The translations under genes and the position numbers were made by a program. A stretch of 39,729 bases of DNA from positions 1 to 39,729 of IMG/VR virus record IMGVR_UViG_3300037087_000298; one strand, written 5' to 3'. Of this stretch, positions 22,193-28,913 are shown in pieces (the first letter of the stretch is position 1; every line of letters starts with the position of its first letter). This DNA comes from a virus. The notes under the pieces were generated by a model, which made no database searches, was not told the origin of the DNA, and saw nothing but the letters and a program-made list of their open reading frames with translations.

Positions 22193-23172
22193 ATTTCTTC
22201 CTCCGCGAAGTCTATTTCTTCGTCCTCTTCCTTATCTTGATTCTTCCTCTTAATGTCGTACTTCTTGCATATCTGCTCGAATCTTTCGGCATTCATACTC
22301 ACCCCTAATTCGCTCTGGATTCTCTGTATTATCTTGTTCCTGGTCTCCGGCGAGTTTCGAGTGTGTCTTATGAAATCAACTATTTCTTCTTCCCTGTCAT
22401 CCGTCTTTTCTGTCTTTTCAAAATCTTTCTTTGTCCTTCCATTTCCCCTTCCCGGGCCTTTTATCCCATACCTGTTCTTTATGTATCCCATGCTTTGGGA
22501 AGGGATCTCAAAATCAAACTTCTCCTTGACTTTGCTTATGATCTCCGCGTTTGGCAGTTCGGAGTTTTCCCTCATGAATTCTATTATCTCGGGGGTATAC
22601 TTGCTCTGCTTCTTATCTTTCTCCACCTTTATTGGTTTTTCCGGCTTGGGCTTATTGTTCTTCTCGACAATTGCGTCGTATTGCTTCCTTCTCAATGCGG
22701 GCGACCTTGCATTATACGTCTTCTTGAACTCAGTATTCTTCCTGCTTATTCTCTGGATGCTCATCTGGCTGCATAATGCAGAATAGGTGACCTTCATATT
22801 GAACTTCCTTTTTATCTCCTTGATCAATTCGGGATTCGATAATTCCAAATTATCCTTTATGAAACTGAATATCTCAGATGTCCATTTGTTGGATTCTCTT
22901 TTTCTAAACTTAGAAGAAGAGGGAGGAATAGTCTTCCGCCCAGGTTTCTCCTTTGTCTCCACAGTTTTGACCTTCACCGGAGGATGTTCCTTCCTTCGAC
23001 GCTTCTGGTGATTCTCGTGATGATGATCAGGAGAATTCCCTGAACTGGTTTTGTCCTGCGAAAGTAATTCAAGATAAAAATTCATTGCAAATCTCTCGTT
23101 CGCGCCCAATTTTCCCTTCAGTACTTCCTTGCATTTGTTAATTTCCCTATCCTGCCATGTTTGTTCTTTCAT
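22189..23172 (-). CDS. protein with three tandem helix-turn-helix units
   Basis: Product of 327 residues. A basic N-terminal linker (1-90) leads to three repeated units: WTSEIFSFIKDNLELSNPEL (about 95-145), YTPEIIEFMRENSELPNAEI (about 195-245) and REEEIVDFIRHTRNSPETRN (about 265-315). Each unit has the spacing of a Myb/homeodomain-like three-helix domain ending in a recognition helix. Lys/Pro-rich linkers join them. The acidic tail may contact partners. A DNA-binding protein acting on long or repeated sites, such as an origin or promoter array, is likely. Confidence 0.65.
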   Translation of the reverse strand: MKEQTWQDREINKCKEVLKGKLGANERFAMNFYLELLSQDKTSSGNSPDHHHENHQKRRRKEHPPVKVKTVETKEKPGRKTIPPSSSKFRKRESNKWTSEIFSFIKDNLELSNPELIKEIKRKFNMKVTYSALCSQMSIQRISRKNTEFKKTYNARSPALRRKQYDAIVEKNNKPKPEKPIKVEKDKKQSKYTPEIIEFMRENSELPNAEIISKVKEKFDFEIPSQSMGYIKNRYGIKGPGRGNGRTKKDFEKTEKTDDREEEIVDFIRHTRNSPETRNKIIQRIQSELGVSMNAERFEQICKKYDIKRKNQDKEEDEEIDFAEEEI

Positions 23173-23173
23173 T

Positions 23174-23350
23174 TTATAAAAATTTCTTTAGTTCTTTAGT
23201 TTGTAATGCATCTAATATGATTCTTCTCTCAGTATTGATACTGGATTTTATTCTCAGATTTTTCCCTTCCTTAGTGAATCTTATGCTGTCTGGGAAGTCC
23301 TCATCGTCTACATTTTTCTTTTTTTCAGTAAATTGTATTTCTTTTTTCAT
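23174..23350 (-). CDS. 58-residue protein
   Basis: ATG at 23350 with a GGGAGG site, overlapping the previous stop (ATGA). The product is charged, with an acidic patch (VDDEDFPDSIRF) and a C-terminal helix (ERRIILDALQTKELKKFL). It belongs to the operon led by the winged-helix-like gene. No family recognised. Confidence 0.6.
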   Translation of the reverse strand: MKKEIQFTEKKKNVDDEDFPDSIRFTKEGKNLRIKSSINTERRIILDALQTKELKKFL

Positions 23351-23526
23351 TTGATCCTCCCGTCTTTGTATGTCTTGTGCTTTATTTTTGTCAGTGCAAA
23401 ATCCAAAGAATAGATATTGACGTGCAGTGTCTTTGCTATATTGCTCTTGTATGCCGGCTCCTTCATGTTCTTCATGAATTTCTTTATTTTATCAAGTGTT
23501 TCTGCCGTTATGCCTTCGCCTTTCAT
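23347..23526 (-). CDS. 59-residue winged-helix-like protein, candidate repressor
   Basis: ATG at 23526. The pattern ITAETLDKIKKFMKN, then PAYKSNIAKTLHVNIYSLDF (helix-turn-helix, about 25-44), then HKTYKDGRIK (wing-like end) fits a minimal winged helix. A perfect 8-bp-arm palindrome lies 6-25 bases before its start and overlaps its TATA box. The same operator core recurs at two other viral promoters. An autoregulating repressor is the natural reading, not shown directly. Confidence 0.6.
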   Translation of the reverse strand: MKGEGITAETLDKIKKFMKNMKEPAYKSNIAKTLHVNIYSLDFALTKIKHKTYKDGRIK

Positions 23527-23531
23527 GTCAT

Positions 23532-23557
23532 TAAATACAATAATGTATTTATAAATA
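23532..23557 (-). promoter_or_regulatory. operator AATACA-N4-TGTATT with overlapping TATA box (copy 1)
   Basis: Perfect palindrome at 23532-23551 (TAAATACA, ATAA spacer, TGTATTTA). The minus-strand TATA box ATTTATAAAT spans about 23547-23556, overlapping the operator edge. Transcription would begin very near the ATG at 23526, so bound protein should block initiation. Confidence 0.7.
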
Positions 23558-23616
23558 TTACTGAAAAATTAGAACTACTTTAAAGTGACTTCCATCGCCT
23601 ATATGCCTATCTATGT

Positions 23617-23697
23617 TCATTTTTTTCCAAAATGAATTGCTATCCATAAAAGAATTAATCCAAATATCAAACCTGCTCCGGCATATTGTATATTCAT
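23617..23697 (-). CDS. 26-residue membrane microprotein
   Basis: ATG at 23697 overlaps the previous stop as ATGA, with a GAGGT site ten bases upstream. The product is one hydrophobic helix (GLIFGLILLWIAIHFG) with a charged end. A further 20-codon frame (23558-23620) follows by another ATGA overlap but has no recognisable features. Confidence 0.55.
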   Translation of the reverse strand: MNIQYAGAGLIFGLILLWIAIHFGKK

Positions 23698-23918
23698 TTT
23701 GTGTAGTACCTCTTTCCGTCGGTGTAATATTTTCTCTGCTCGCCGAACGCCATTCTTCTCTGCCTCTCTACACCCATCTCTTCTCTTTGTATCCTCGCCC
23801 TGGCTCTTGTATATTGGTCGTAAATCCGTTTTATATGTTGCCTATGGCCGTTCAACTGGCTCAATGTCCCTTTCATGAATTCTTCTTTGGTTATCCTAGT
23901 TAATTTTGATTTTTCCAT
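23694..23918 (-). CDS. basic helical protein
   Basis: Product of 74 residues, very rich in Arg, Lys, Gln and Tyr (HIKRIYDQYTRARARIQREE). AAGGAG precedes the ATG. Probably nucleic-acid binding; no family recognised. It overlaps the zinc-ribbon gene upstream by 23 bases. Confidence 0.5.
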   Translation of the reverse strand: MEKSKLTRITKEEFMKGTLSQLNGHRQHIKRIYDQYTRARARIQREEMGVERQRRMAFGEQRKYYTDGKRYYTK

Positions 23919-24024
23919 CCTTCTTGAACTCCTTCTTGCATCTTCCGCACCTGAATGTAGAATCCCCTATGTAATAAACCTTGTCTTCTTTCTTGCAATT
24001 TGGGCAATCTGGATGTCTCACCAT
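23896..24024 (-). CDS. 42-residue zinc ribbon
   Basis: Short frame from the ATG at 24024, overlapping the HNH stop. MVRHPDCPNCKKEDKVYYIG is followed by FRCGRCKKEF, two CxxC knuckles about 16 residues apart, the layout of an A1-type or transposon-style zinc ribbon. It overlaps the next gene by 23 bases. Likely DNA- or RNA-binding. Confidence 0.65.
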   Translation of the reverse strand: MVRHPDCPNCKKEDKVYYIGDSTFRCGRCKKEFKKDGKIKIN

Positions 24025-24254
24025 TTTTCTCTGTATTTCTTATGACAGTAATAGCAAAGGCCGCGGATGTTCCCTGGCCGATAAGTTCCCCCCTTATTTC
24101 CATATACAATGCGGTGCACTTCCCACTTGACTATTGAGCCGTCCTTCCTTGTTTGACCCTCTTTCATTAGACAATCCTCGCAGGTCGCGTCCAGCACCCG
24201 TTTATAGGCATCTCTCAGCCATTTCGGCAGCTTTTTTGGTCCCAGCATGATCAT
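24018..24254 (-). CDS. small HNH endonuclease
   Basis: Product of 76-78 residues (ATG at 24254 or 24248). CEDCLMKEGQT, WEVHRIVYGNKGGTYRPGNI and LCYYCHKK give the HNH-zinc layout with two CxxC pairs. It begins only 3-9 bases after a tRNA-like gene, so it may be co-transcribed with it. Being minimal, it may be a packaging or recombination nuclease or a reduced homing enzyme. Confidence 0.7.
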   Translation of the reverse strand: MIMLGPKKLPKWLRDAYKRVLDATCEDCLMKEGQTRKDGSIVKWEVHRIVYGNKGGTYRPGNIRGLCYYCHKKYREKW

Positions 24255-24256
24255 GA

Positions 24257-24330
24257 AGCGAGGAGCGGGAGTCGAACCACGCTATCTCTGGCGCATGAGG
24301 CCAACGAATCTACCGATTTTCTTCCCTCGC
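24257..24330 (-). tRNA. tRNA-Met-like gene, anticodon CAU, bulged T-stem
   Basis: Acceptor GCGAGGG pairs with TCCTCGC (last pair G-U). The D arm is GAA...TTC with GG in its loop. The anticodon arm is TTGGC-CTCATGC-GCCAG with anticodon CAU. The T arm has TTCGACT with GCG(T)GG/CCCGC, where one U must bulge out. Base 8 is A, not U. CCA is not encoded. It reads as elongator Met or CAU-Ile by anticodon, possibly degenerate. Confidence 0.65.
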
Positions 24331-24334
24331 ATTT

Positions 24335-24420
24335 TGCAGGAGGAAGGACTCGAACCTTCTTACGCCCTTATCACCTATGAGAAGCGATTGGTCGTTTTAA
24401 CCACACTCATAATCTCCTGC
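24335..24420 (-). tRNA. tRNA-like gene of unclear identity
   Basis: Acceptor GCAGGAG/CTCCTGC with discriminator A, and a perfect T arm GAAGG-TTCGAGT-CCTTC, show a tRNA scaffold of 86 bases. The middle does not fold cleanly. ATCGC and GTGAT can pair around a 9-base loop containing CTCATAG (possible anticodon CAU), but no good D stem forms. It may hold an intron, be a type II tRNA I mis-fold, or be a decayed gene. Confidence 0.55.
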
Positions 24421-24424
24421 ATTA

Positions 24425-24455
24425 AATAAAAAAATAAAAATAAATATAAACTTAT
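24425..24455 (-). promoter_or_regulatory. T-rich terminator and TATA box before the tRNA-like genes
   Basis: On the minus strand TTTATATTTA (about 24442-24451) lies about 27 bases before the tRNA-like 5' end at 24420, the right distance for an archaeal TATA box. Oligo-T runs between may also end the upstream operon. Confidence 0.4.
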
Positions 24456-24459
24456 CTGT

Positions 24460-24567
24460 TCAGTCCGTGAACTGATTTGCGCACTTTCTCTCATATGCCT
24501 TCACCAGCTTCCTCTTTCCGTGATGGGTTATGTAGTGCGCCTTGATCGTCTTCCTCTTAGCTTTCAT
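24460..24567 (-). CDS. 35-residue basic protein
   Basis: ATG at 24567 with a GGAGG site, ATGA overlap with the SWIM gene. Product rich in Lys, Arg and His (TIKAHYITHHGKRKLVKAYE). Last gene before the tRNA-like pair. Probably nucleic-acid binding. Confidence 0.55.
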   Translation of the reverse strand: MKAKRKTIKAHYITHHGKRKLVKAYERKCANQFTD

Positions 24568-24800
24568 TTTGCCTCCTTCTCCTTCATAGCATGATAGATG
24601 ACCACAAGCCGATGACAACAAATTGTAGGTTCATTACAAAATCTTGTCCCATTCTGGCAAGTGCATGTCATTAAAGTTCGCCCTAGCTTCTTGAATATCC
24701 TTACTACATATTCCCCGACTTCGTACTGCTCGCCCATCTTGCTTCCTTCATTGCTTATCTTCTTCACCGAATTAATCAAAGAAAGGGCCTTTTTTATCAT
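24564..24800 (-). CDS. SWIM-type zinc finger protein
   Basis: Product of 78 residues. After a helical lead (1-25), VRIFKKLGRTLMTCTCQNG begins a SWIM motif: CTC...C...CCH (about residues 46-63, CxCx(n)CxH). SWIM domains bind DNA or proteins, for example in recombination mediators. It overlaps both neighbours by 4 bases in a compact early operon. Confidence 0.65.
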   Translation of the reverse strand: MIKKALSLINSVKKISNEGSKMGEQYEVGEYVVRIFKKLGRTLMTCTCQNGTRFCNEPTICCHRLVVIYHAMKEKEAK

Positions 24801-25132
24801 TCTTTACCCTCCTCCGAAATCTTCTGCTTTAATTCTTGTATTCTTGACTCTCTAACTTCAAAGAAATCTTTTCCCGCAAGGGCATTTATATCTCCTATAG
24901 AACTATCAATCCTCGCATTAACAAAGTTCATAACAAATTCAGGAGTCATATTCTTGTGCGCTAAAAAATCATTCTTTAGTTGCTTCTTTAAATCACTAAT
25001 AATCTTATTTTGTCGCAGGATGAATTCTTTAACATCATCCATCTTTAACATATCCCAATTTTCTCCATGGTCATCTTCAGTATCATAACTACAATGTTTT
25101 ACTATCTTCTTGCTTAAATCAAAGTCGTTCAT
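24797..25132 (-). CDS. hypothetical coiled-coil protein
   Basis: Product of 111 residues, acidic, with helices (LRQNKIISDLKKQLKNDFLA) and an ending (IQELKQKISEEGKE) almost repeated at the end of the next gene upstream (LEELKQKISEGKA). The shared tail also shows at DNA level over about 35 bases, suggesting a small duplication. Function unknown. Confidence 0.5.
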   Translation of the reverse strand: MNDFDLSKKIVKHCSYDTEDDHGENWDMLKMDDVKEFILRQNKIISDLKKQLKNDFLAHKNMTPEFVMNFVNARIDSSIGDINALAGKDFFEVRESRIQELKQKISEEGKE

Positions 25133-26025
25133 GCTTTGCCCTCCGAGATTTTCTGCTTTAATTCTTCAAGATACTCTAAAAGAGTTTCATTGCTCCATTG
25201 GAAATTAAGAGGCAATAAATTAAACTTCTTTTTCCAATTGTCAAGTATCTTCAAATCTTCCTCTGCCTTTTTATCCCAGCCCATTTTGAGGGCTTTTTGG
25301 AGTATCTTTGGGATAGTCCAATTAGTATCAAAGCTTTCACTATCCATTTCTAAATCATAAAAATAATCTACTTCTTTCAAAATCTTCCGAACAAGTTCTT
25401 CTTGTTCGTAGCGAGGGTTTCCTGCCCGATGCTTCTCAACCAAATCTTCATTTATTGAATTATCTACATAATCTCTAACCTCTTTTAGAGATGCATCTTT
25501 ACCTTCTATTTGAAATTTAACATCTTGGGATTTTTCAAAGTCGCCACCAGATAATCCTTCGTTTGAAGGAAGGGAGATACCTGATGGCTTCTTGTCCGCA
25601 GAAGAACCCTGTTTTATTACGGCTTTTTGTGCAGGACTTACTCTTCTATCATCTGCCGATGAGACTTGCGGATTATATCTTGGAATTCTATCTATATATT
25701 CCATAATTCTTTTTCTATCCTCTAATCTTAATTTAAACTTCTTCCTGTTCTTGAATAGACCGAGAACGTCATTCAATCTTATGAATATATCCGCAGTCTT
25801 TAGCTTGTCCGAACCGCCAGAATATTTATTCGGTTGTGGGATAAGTTCATCCTTTCCCTTATTCTGGATAGAGGGTTTAGTCTGCGGATTATTTTCTTTC
25901 GGTGTGAATTTCTTGCAGAGACAATTATGCCTATTCTGAATACCAAACATTCTTCCTTTCCAACATCCTTTTCCATCTATATGAAAATGTTTATCGTGTC
26001 CGCAGGTGCAGATTTCGGGGGTCAT
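25129..26025 (-). CDS. protein with N-terminal zinc cluster
   Basis: Product of 298 residues. The first 40 hold CTCGHDKHFH, GKGCW and NCLCKKF, a probable zinc-binding site of Cys and His. A helical segment follows (IRLNDVLGLFKNRKKFKLRL), then a Ser/Gly/Lys-rich linker (about 115-170) and a helical C-terminal half with Trp. Its start overlaps the stop of the Vsr-like endonuclease (ATGA). No family recognised; it may be a scaffold or adaptor in replication or host takeover. Confidence 0.5.
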   Translation of the reverse strand: MTPEICTCGHDKHFHIDGKGCWKGRMFGIQNRHNCLCKKFTPKENNPQTKPSIQNKGKDELIPQPNKYSGGSDKLKTADIFIRLNDVLGLFKNRKKFKLRLEDRKRIMEYIDRIPRYNPQVSSADDRRVSPAQKAVIKQGSSADKKPSGISLPSNEGLSGGDFEKSQDVKFQIEGKDASLKEVRDYVDNSINEDLVEKHRAGNPRYEQEELVRKILKEVDYFYDLEMDSESFDTNWTIPKILQKALKMGWDKKAEEDLKILDNWKKKFNLLPLNFQWSNETLLEYLEELKQKISEGKA

Positions 26026-26759
26026 TCCATCTCCAGTTCGTCAGGGGTTTTATTCTCGTTTGATTCCTCGAACTCTTCGAGTGTCCTCTGCTCGCTCATT
26101 ATATTTATTATTTTCTCTTTAATTTCAATTTTGTTAGAATATATCTCTGTTTCCCAAAATCTTAGAATTTTATATCCCTGACTTTCCAATATAGTATTTA
26201 CTTCTTTATCTCTCTCGCTCCCATTTGGATAATTATGCCAATAAACTCCATCAGCAAATATACATATATTCGGTTTAATGAAAAAATCTGGAGTGCCATA
26301 CAAATTCTTCTGTTCTTCAAAATCTATTCCTATCCCTTTGAGAATCTCCCTCAATTCCCTTTCTGGTCTTGTATCGTGAACCCAAATTCCTTTTCTAATC
26401 CCATCTGCATAAGCTTTTTTTAAACCGGCACTCATCTTTTTTCTTGTTATTTCTGATAATTTTCTTCCTGTTAATGCGTTGCTTACCTTGGGATTTTTCT
26501 TTCCTTTGCTCCAAGAACCATGTTCTTTTGTATACTTCTTTAATGCTTCTATACTTTTATCAGAAGTAACTCCTTTTTTTCCTTTGTTCCAAGGAATATA
26601 TCCTTTCTTAAAAGGAACTTTAGGTATATATCCCAAACCCTTATTCTTCCTGTGGTCAGTTATAATCTTCTTAGTCTCTTCCGAATGATGCATTCCTTTG
26701 TTATTCCCGTGACTCTTTGGATTTTTACCTAAGGGATATTTTGCTATTTTATTGTTCAT
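26022..26759 (-). CDS. NUMOD3 / Vsr-like homing endonuclease
   Basis: Product of 245 residues. Several NUMOD3-type DNA-binding repeats (GMHHSEETKKIITD, GYIPWNKGKKG, GRKLSEITRKKMS) precede a Vsr-like nuclease: DTRPERELREILKGIGIDFE, TPDFFIKPNICIFADGVYWH, and GYKILRFWETEI. This fits the very-short-patch-repair-derived homing family. The last 25 residues are acidic and unlike the enzyme, perhaps the remnant of the gene into which it inserted. It lacks a clear ribosome site. Confidence 0.8.
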   Translation of the reverse strand: MNNKIAKYPLGKNPKSHGNNKGMHHSEETKKIITDHRKNKGLGYIPKVPFKKGYIPWNKGKKGVTSDKSIEALKKYTKEHGSWSKGKKNPKVSNALTGRKLSEITRKKMSAGLKKAYADGIRKGIWVHDTRPERELREILKGIGIDFEEQKNLYGTPDFFIKPNICIFADGVYWHNYPNGSERDKEVNTILESQGYKILRFWETEIYSNKIEIKEKIINIMSEQRTLEEFEESNENKTPDELEME

Positions 26760-26886
26760 ATTCGTCTAAGGTTGTTTGACCTTCTCCATTCTCCTTTTCG
26801 TCCATGTCCCAGTCGTGCCTAGGGTACCTGTTCTCCTCGTGCCTCTTCCTTCGTTCGTAGTCTCACATGATAATAAAGGAAAGGGA

Positions 26887-27267
26887 TTACCCCTCTCCAA
26901 TTCCTAATTTAATTTTTTTGTACGCCTCTACCACGGCTTCTGCTGCAAGATTCATTGCCGCTTTTATGTCCACTTCTATGCCTGTCTTTTCCATTCCGGC
27001 AACCACCAAGTCTTTCGCATAGGAAAGAATCATGGATGCATTCTTGTCCTCTCTAAATCCTTGCATTACTTGGTCGGACTTCTTGAGGACATCAATCTTC
27101 TTGATGTTCTTGAAGTTCCCGTTTATTTCGTATTCCAGCTTCACTTCGTCGCCCTTCTTGCATGGGCACACCCCGAAGTCACTGTACCACGTTGCTCCGT
27201 CAAAAGTCAGAGAGTATCTCTCTTCCTTCTGGCTGATTGCTTTAATTACTCCTGTTTTTTCTTCCAT
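26887..27267 (-). CDS. OB-like single-stranded DNA-binding candidate
   Basis: Product of 126 residues. The N-terminal 60 residues (GVIKAISQKEERYSLTFDG, TWYSDFG, then KGDEVKLEYEINGNFKNIKK) have the strand order of a small OB-like beta barrel with an aromatic WYS, as in phage ssDNA-binding or accessory proteins. The rest is helical (about 75-120). A GGAG site precedes the ATG. About 120 bases after its stop (26760-26886) hold no clear gene. Confidence 0.55.
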   Translation of the reverse strand: MEEKTGVIKAISQKEERYSLTFDGATWYSDFGVCPCKKGDEVKLEYEINGNFKNIKKIDVLKKSDQVMQGFREDKNASMILSYAKDLVVAGMEKTGIEVDIKAAMNLAAEAVVEAYKKIKLGIGEG

Positions 27268-27404
27268 TTTTTCTCCTTTTCCGGTGTCTGATGTTGTCCG
27301 GAGTTATTTAATTGAGCATTGACTTTTAGGCATTTCTTGTTCTTGCAGAGACTTTCCCCGCTGCTTAGTTGCTCGGTTTCTGATCCGCAATATTCGCAGT
27401 TCAT
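27246..27404 (-). CDS. 52-residue zinc-finger protein
   Basis: ATG at 27404, overlapping the previous stop by 4 bases and the OB-like gene by 22. NCEYCGSETEQLSSGESLCK is followed by C four residues on, giving CxxC...CxxxxC. A basic tail ends it. Small zinc-binding protein of unknown partner. Confidence 0.55.
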   Translation of the reverse strand: MNCEYCGSETEQLSSGESLCKNKKCLKVNAQLNNSGQHQTPEKEKKWKKKQE

Positions 27405-27667
27405 TTGTATATCCCCTTGAAAAAATTCTCTATGAAAATTAGAGGGGAGGAGGATTCCATGACGTTATTCAAAGAATCGTCCCCTCCCGCGCGTACCTCG
27501 GATTTTACCCGTGGATTGTGATTGAAAATGAAAGGCCTCATTTTGGCTTTCTCTGCGTCCTTGTTTATCTCGTCTACCAGTCGCTCCATGTATGGGATCT
27601 TGCGACTTGCATTCTTCCTGTATATCTTCTTTATCATCTCCTTAAGCTGTGGAATCTCGGATTTCAT
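27401..27667 (-). CDS. hypothetical 88-residue protein
   Basis: Helical and basic N-terminal half (LKEMIKKIYRKNASRKIPYM), then MRPFIFNHNPRVKSEV. Second gene of the unit led by 27642..27983, overlapping it by 26 bases. No family recognised. Confidence 0.45.
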   Translation of the reverse strand: MKSEIPQLKEMIKKIYRKNASRKIPYMERLVDEINKDAEKAKMRPFIFNHNPRVKSEVRAGGDDSLNNVMESSSPLIFIENFFKGIYK

Positions 27668-27983
27668 TGTTTCCCTCCCTTGATATTCTTGCTACTTCCG
27701 ATGCAACTTGGCTTATTGCTTCCATGACTTTTCCTGGCAATTCCAATGCACCCTCTTCTTTCATTTGCTTTGTTCCCCTTGGATATCCCAACTCTTTTGC
27801 ATTTTGGTTGTTCAGGGTCTTCTGTATTCTCGCAGAAATCTTTTGCATCAATTTTTCTGTGCTTTCCGAATCTGCACTTGTTGCCCAGTATTTAAGAAAT
27901 TTATTTAATTCCTCTGCTTGTTCTGTGCTTAAAGCCAGAACCACTCTTTTTGCCGTCTGTCCGGCTGTCTTTTTTTGGTTCAT
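27642..27983 (-). CDS. first gene of an operator-controlled early operon
   Basis: Product of 113 residues, mostly helical (LALSTEQAEELNKFLKYWAT, then LMQKISARIQKTL). Its start has GGAGG and lies 17 bases after the palindromic operator, which itself follows a TTTTAAAA box. Being first in the longest early operon it may be made early and in quantity. No family recognised. Confidence 0.5.
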   Translation of the reverse strand: MNQKKTAGQTAKRVVLALSTEQAEELNKFLKYWATSADSESTEKLMQKISARIQKTLNNQNAKELGYPRGTKQMKEEGALELPGKVMEAISQVASEVARISREGNNEIRDSTA

Positions 27984-27999
27984 GTTGTTGAATCCTCCA

Positions 28000-28028
28000 A
28001 ATACACTATTGTATTCTCCTTTTTAAAA
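28000..28028 (-). promoter_or_regulatory. operator AATACA-N4-TGTATT and TATA box (copy 2)
   Basis: Perfect palindrome at 28000-28015 (spacer CTAT). On the minus strand it lies 4 bases downstream of the TATA box TTTTAAAAA (28020-28028), where transcription should start. Same core and layout as the copy before 31405. Confidence 0.7.
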
Positions 28029-28089
28029 CCTTCTAATGCTGCGATATAGTCCGAAAAGTATAGGGACATAGATATAGGTACTCATATTC

Positions 28090-28166
28090 GTACTTATATA
28101 AGTACTTATAGAATACCGACGATAAAGTTATATTTAAAAGATATTGTTACAATATATTGTTGCAAT
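28090..28166. repeat. palindrome and tandem repeats upstream of the early operon
   Basis: GTACTTATATAAGTAC (28090-28105) is a perfect 16-bp palindrome, with partial copies around it. ATATTGTTACAAT and ATATTGTTGCAAT (28141-28166) are tandem 13-mers, each itself nearly palindromic. They lie in a gene-free stretch (28030-28233) before the operon and may be regulator sites; no gene is seen there. Confidence 0.5.
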
Positions 28167-28233
28167 TCCTTCTAAAAGGATGCTTTAAATATAGAAAGAC
28201 TATTCGGACAAAACAAGACTTTTCGGACTGCAT

Positions 28234-28407
28234 TTAATGCTGCACTTTGTTGCATACTACTAATAAGTTGCAATTCTTTTTCTCCCTGTTGATTGCCCGA
28301 CTCACGCTCCCCGAATATCTATTTCCGGTGAAACATTCCCTGCACAGGTTTCCAAAGCACATTTTCCTGCATCTTCTGCAGGGCTTCTTAATCTTTGTAT
28401 TTGCCAT
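28234..28407 (-). CDS. 57-residue zinc protein
   Basis: ATG at 28407. KPCRRCRKMCFGNLCRECF packs five Cys in CxxC...C...CxxC form, followed by a basic stretch (SVSRAINREKK) and two more Cys. It overlaps the gene upstream by 20 bases. Likely zinc-dependent nucleic-acid or protein binder. Confidence 0.6.
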   Translation of the reverse strand: MANTKIKKPCRRCRKMCFGNLCRECFTGNRYSGSVSRAINREKKNCNLLVVCNKVQH

Positions 28408-28807
28408 TTCTCTCCTCTCTTTTCTTTTTATTAATCTCTTCTTTATTCTCGTTGTAATATCTCAAAACTTTCCCGATTATCTCTTCCTTGTTTCTTTGAT
28501 AATATTCTTTTCTCTTTTCTTTAACTATCAGACTTTTATTGTATAGACTTATTCTTTTTCTTACTTCCGGATTGTTCTTGTATCTCTCCCGCTGCTGCTT
28601 GTTTTTCCTTGCTTTAACGCTATTCAAATTCCGATGGACTTCGGGGTATCTTCTTAGGCATTCCTTGCTTCTGCAGGTTTTTTGCCTTTTTTCTACATAA
28701 TGCTTTTTGCTATGTGGCAAATGCTTTATGAATTTGTGGCACACAATACATCTTATTGAATGAAGCGGTCTGTAATTACATATTTCTATTTCAATCTCTT
28801 TTCCCAT
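28388..28807 (-). CDS. zinc protein with repeated basic helices, endonuclease VII-like N-terminus
   Basis: Product of 139 residues. CIVCHKFIKHLP and CRSKEC form a zinc site (about 20-52). Then come repeated motifs RYKNNPEVRKRISLYN, YYQRNKEEI and YYNENKEEI, like the DNA-binding repeats found before recombination endonuclease VII domains. The nuclease domain itself is absent, so it may be a truncated homing or recombination protein or a stand-alone DNA binder. Confidence 0.5.
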   Translation of the reverse strand: MGKEIEIEICNYRPLHSIRCIVCHKFIKHLPHSKKHYVEKRQKTCRSKECLRRYPEVHRNLNSVKARKNKQQRERYKNNPEVRKRISLYNKSLIVKEKRKEYYQRNKEEIIGKVLRYYNENKEEINKKKREERNGKYKD

Positions 28808-28913
28808 GTTCTTTCAGATAATTCTTGTCGTTTATGAATCTGCATTTGTCGCACTTGCTCTTTCCGTTGCTCTCGTGATATCTGCTTGAATTGCAATTTG
28901 GGCACTTCTTCAT
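28791..28913 (-). CDS. 40-residue zinc ribbon
   Basis: ATG at 28913. MKKCPNCNSSRYHESNG then KCDKCRF gives a compact CxxC...CxxC ribbon. It overlaps the next start by 17 bases and the previous stop by 4. One of several ribbons in this operon. Confidence 0.65.
   Translation of the reverse strand: MKKCPNCNSSRYHESNGKSKCDKCRFINDKNYLKEHGKRD

Noticed and set aside
24257-24420. tRNA-like genes as an integration (att) site
   Set aside because: No integrase gene and no duplicated tRNA 3' end are seen in the window.
26753-26886. A short acidic frame (MDEKENGEGQTTLDEYEQ)
   Set aside because: Eighteen codons, no ribosome site; kept only as context for the endonuclease insertion.
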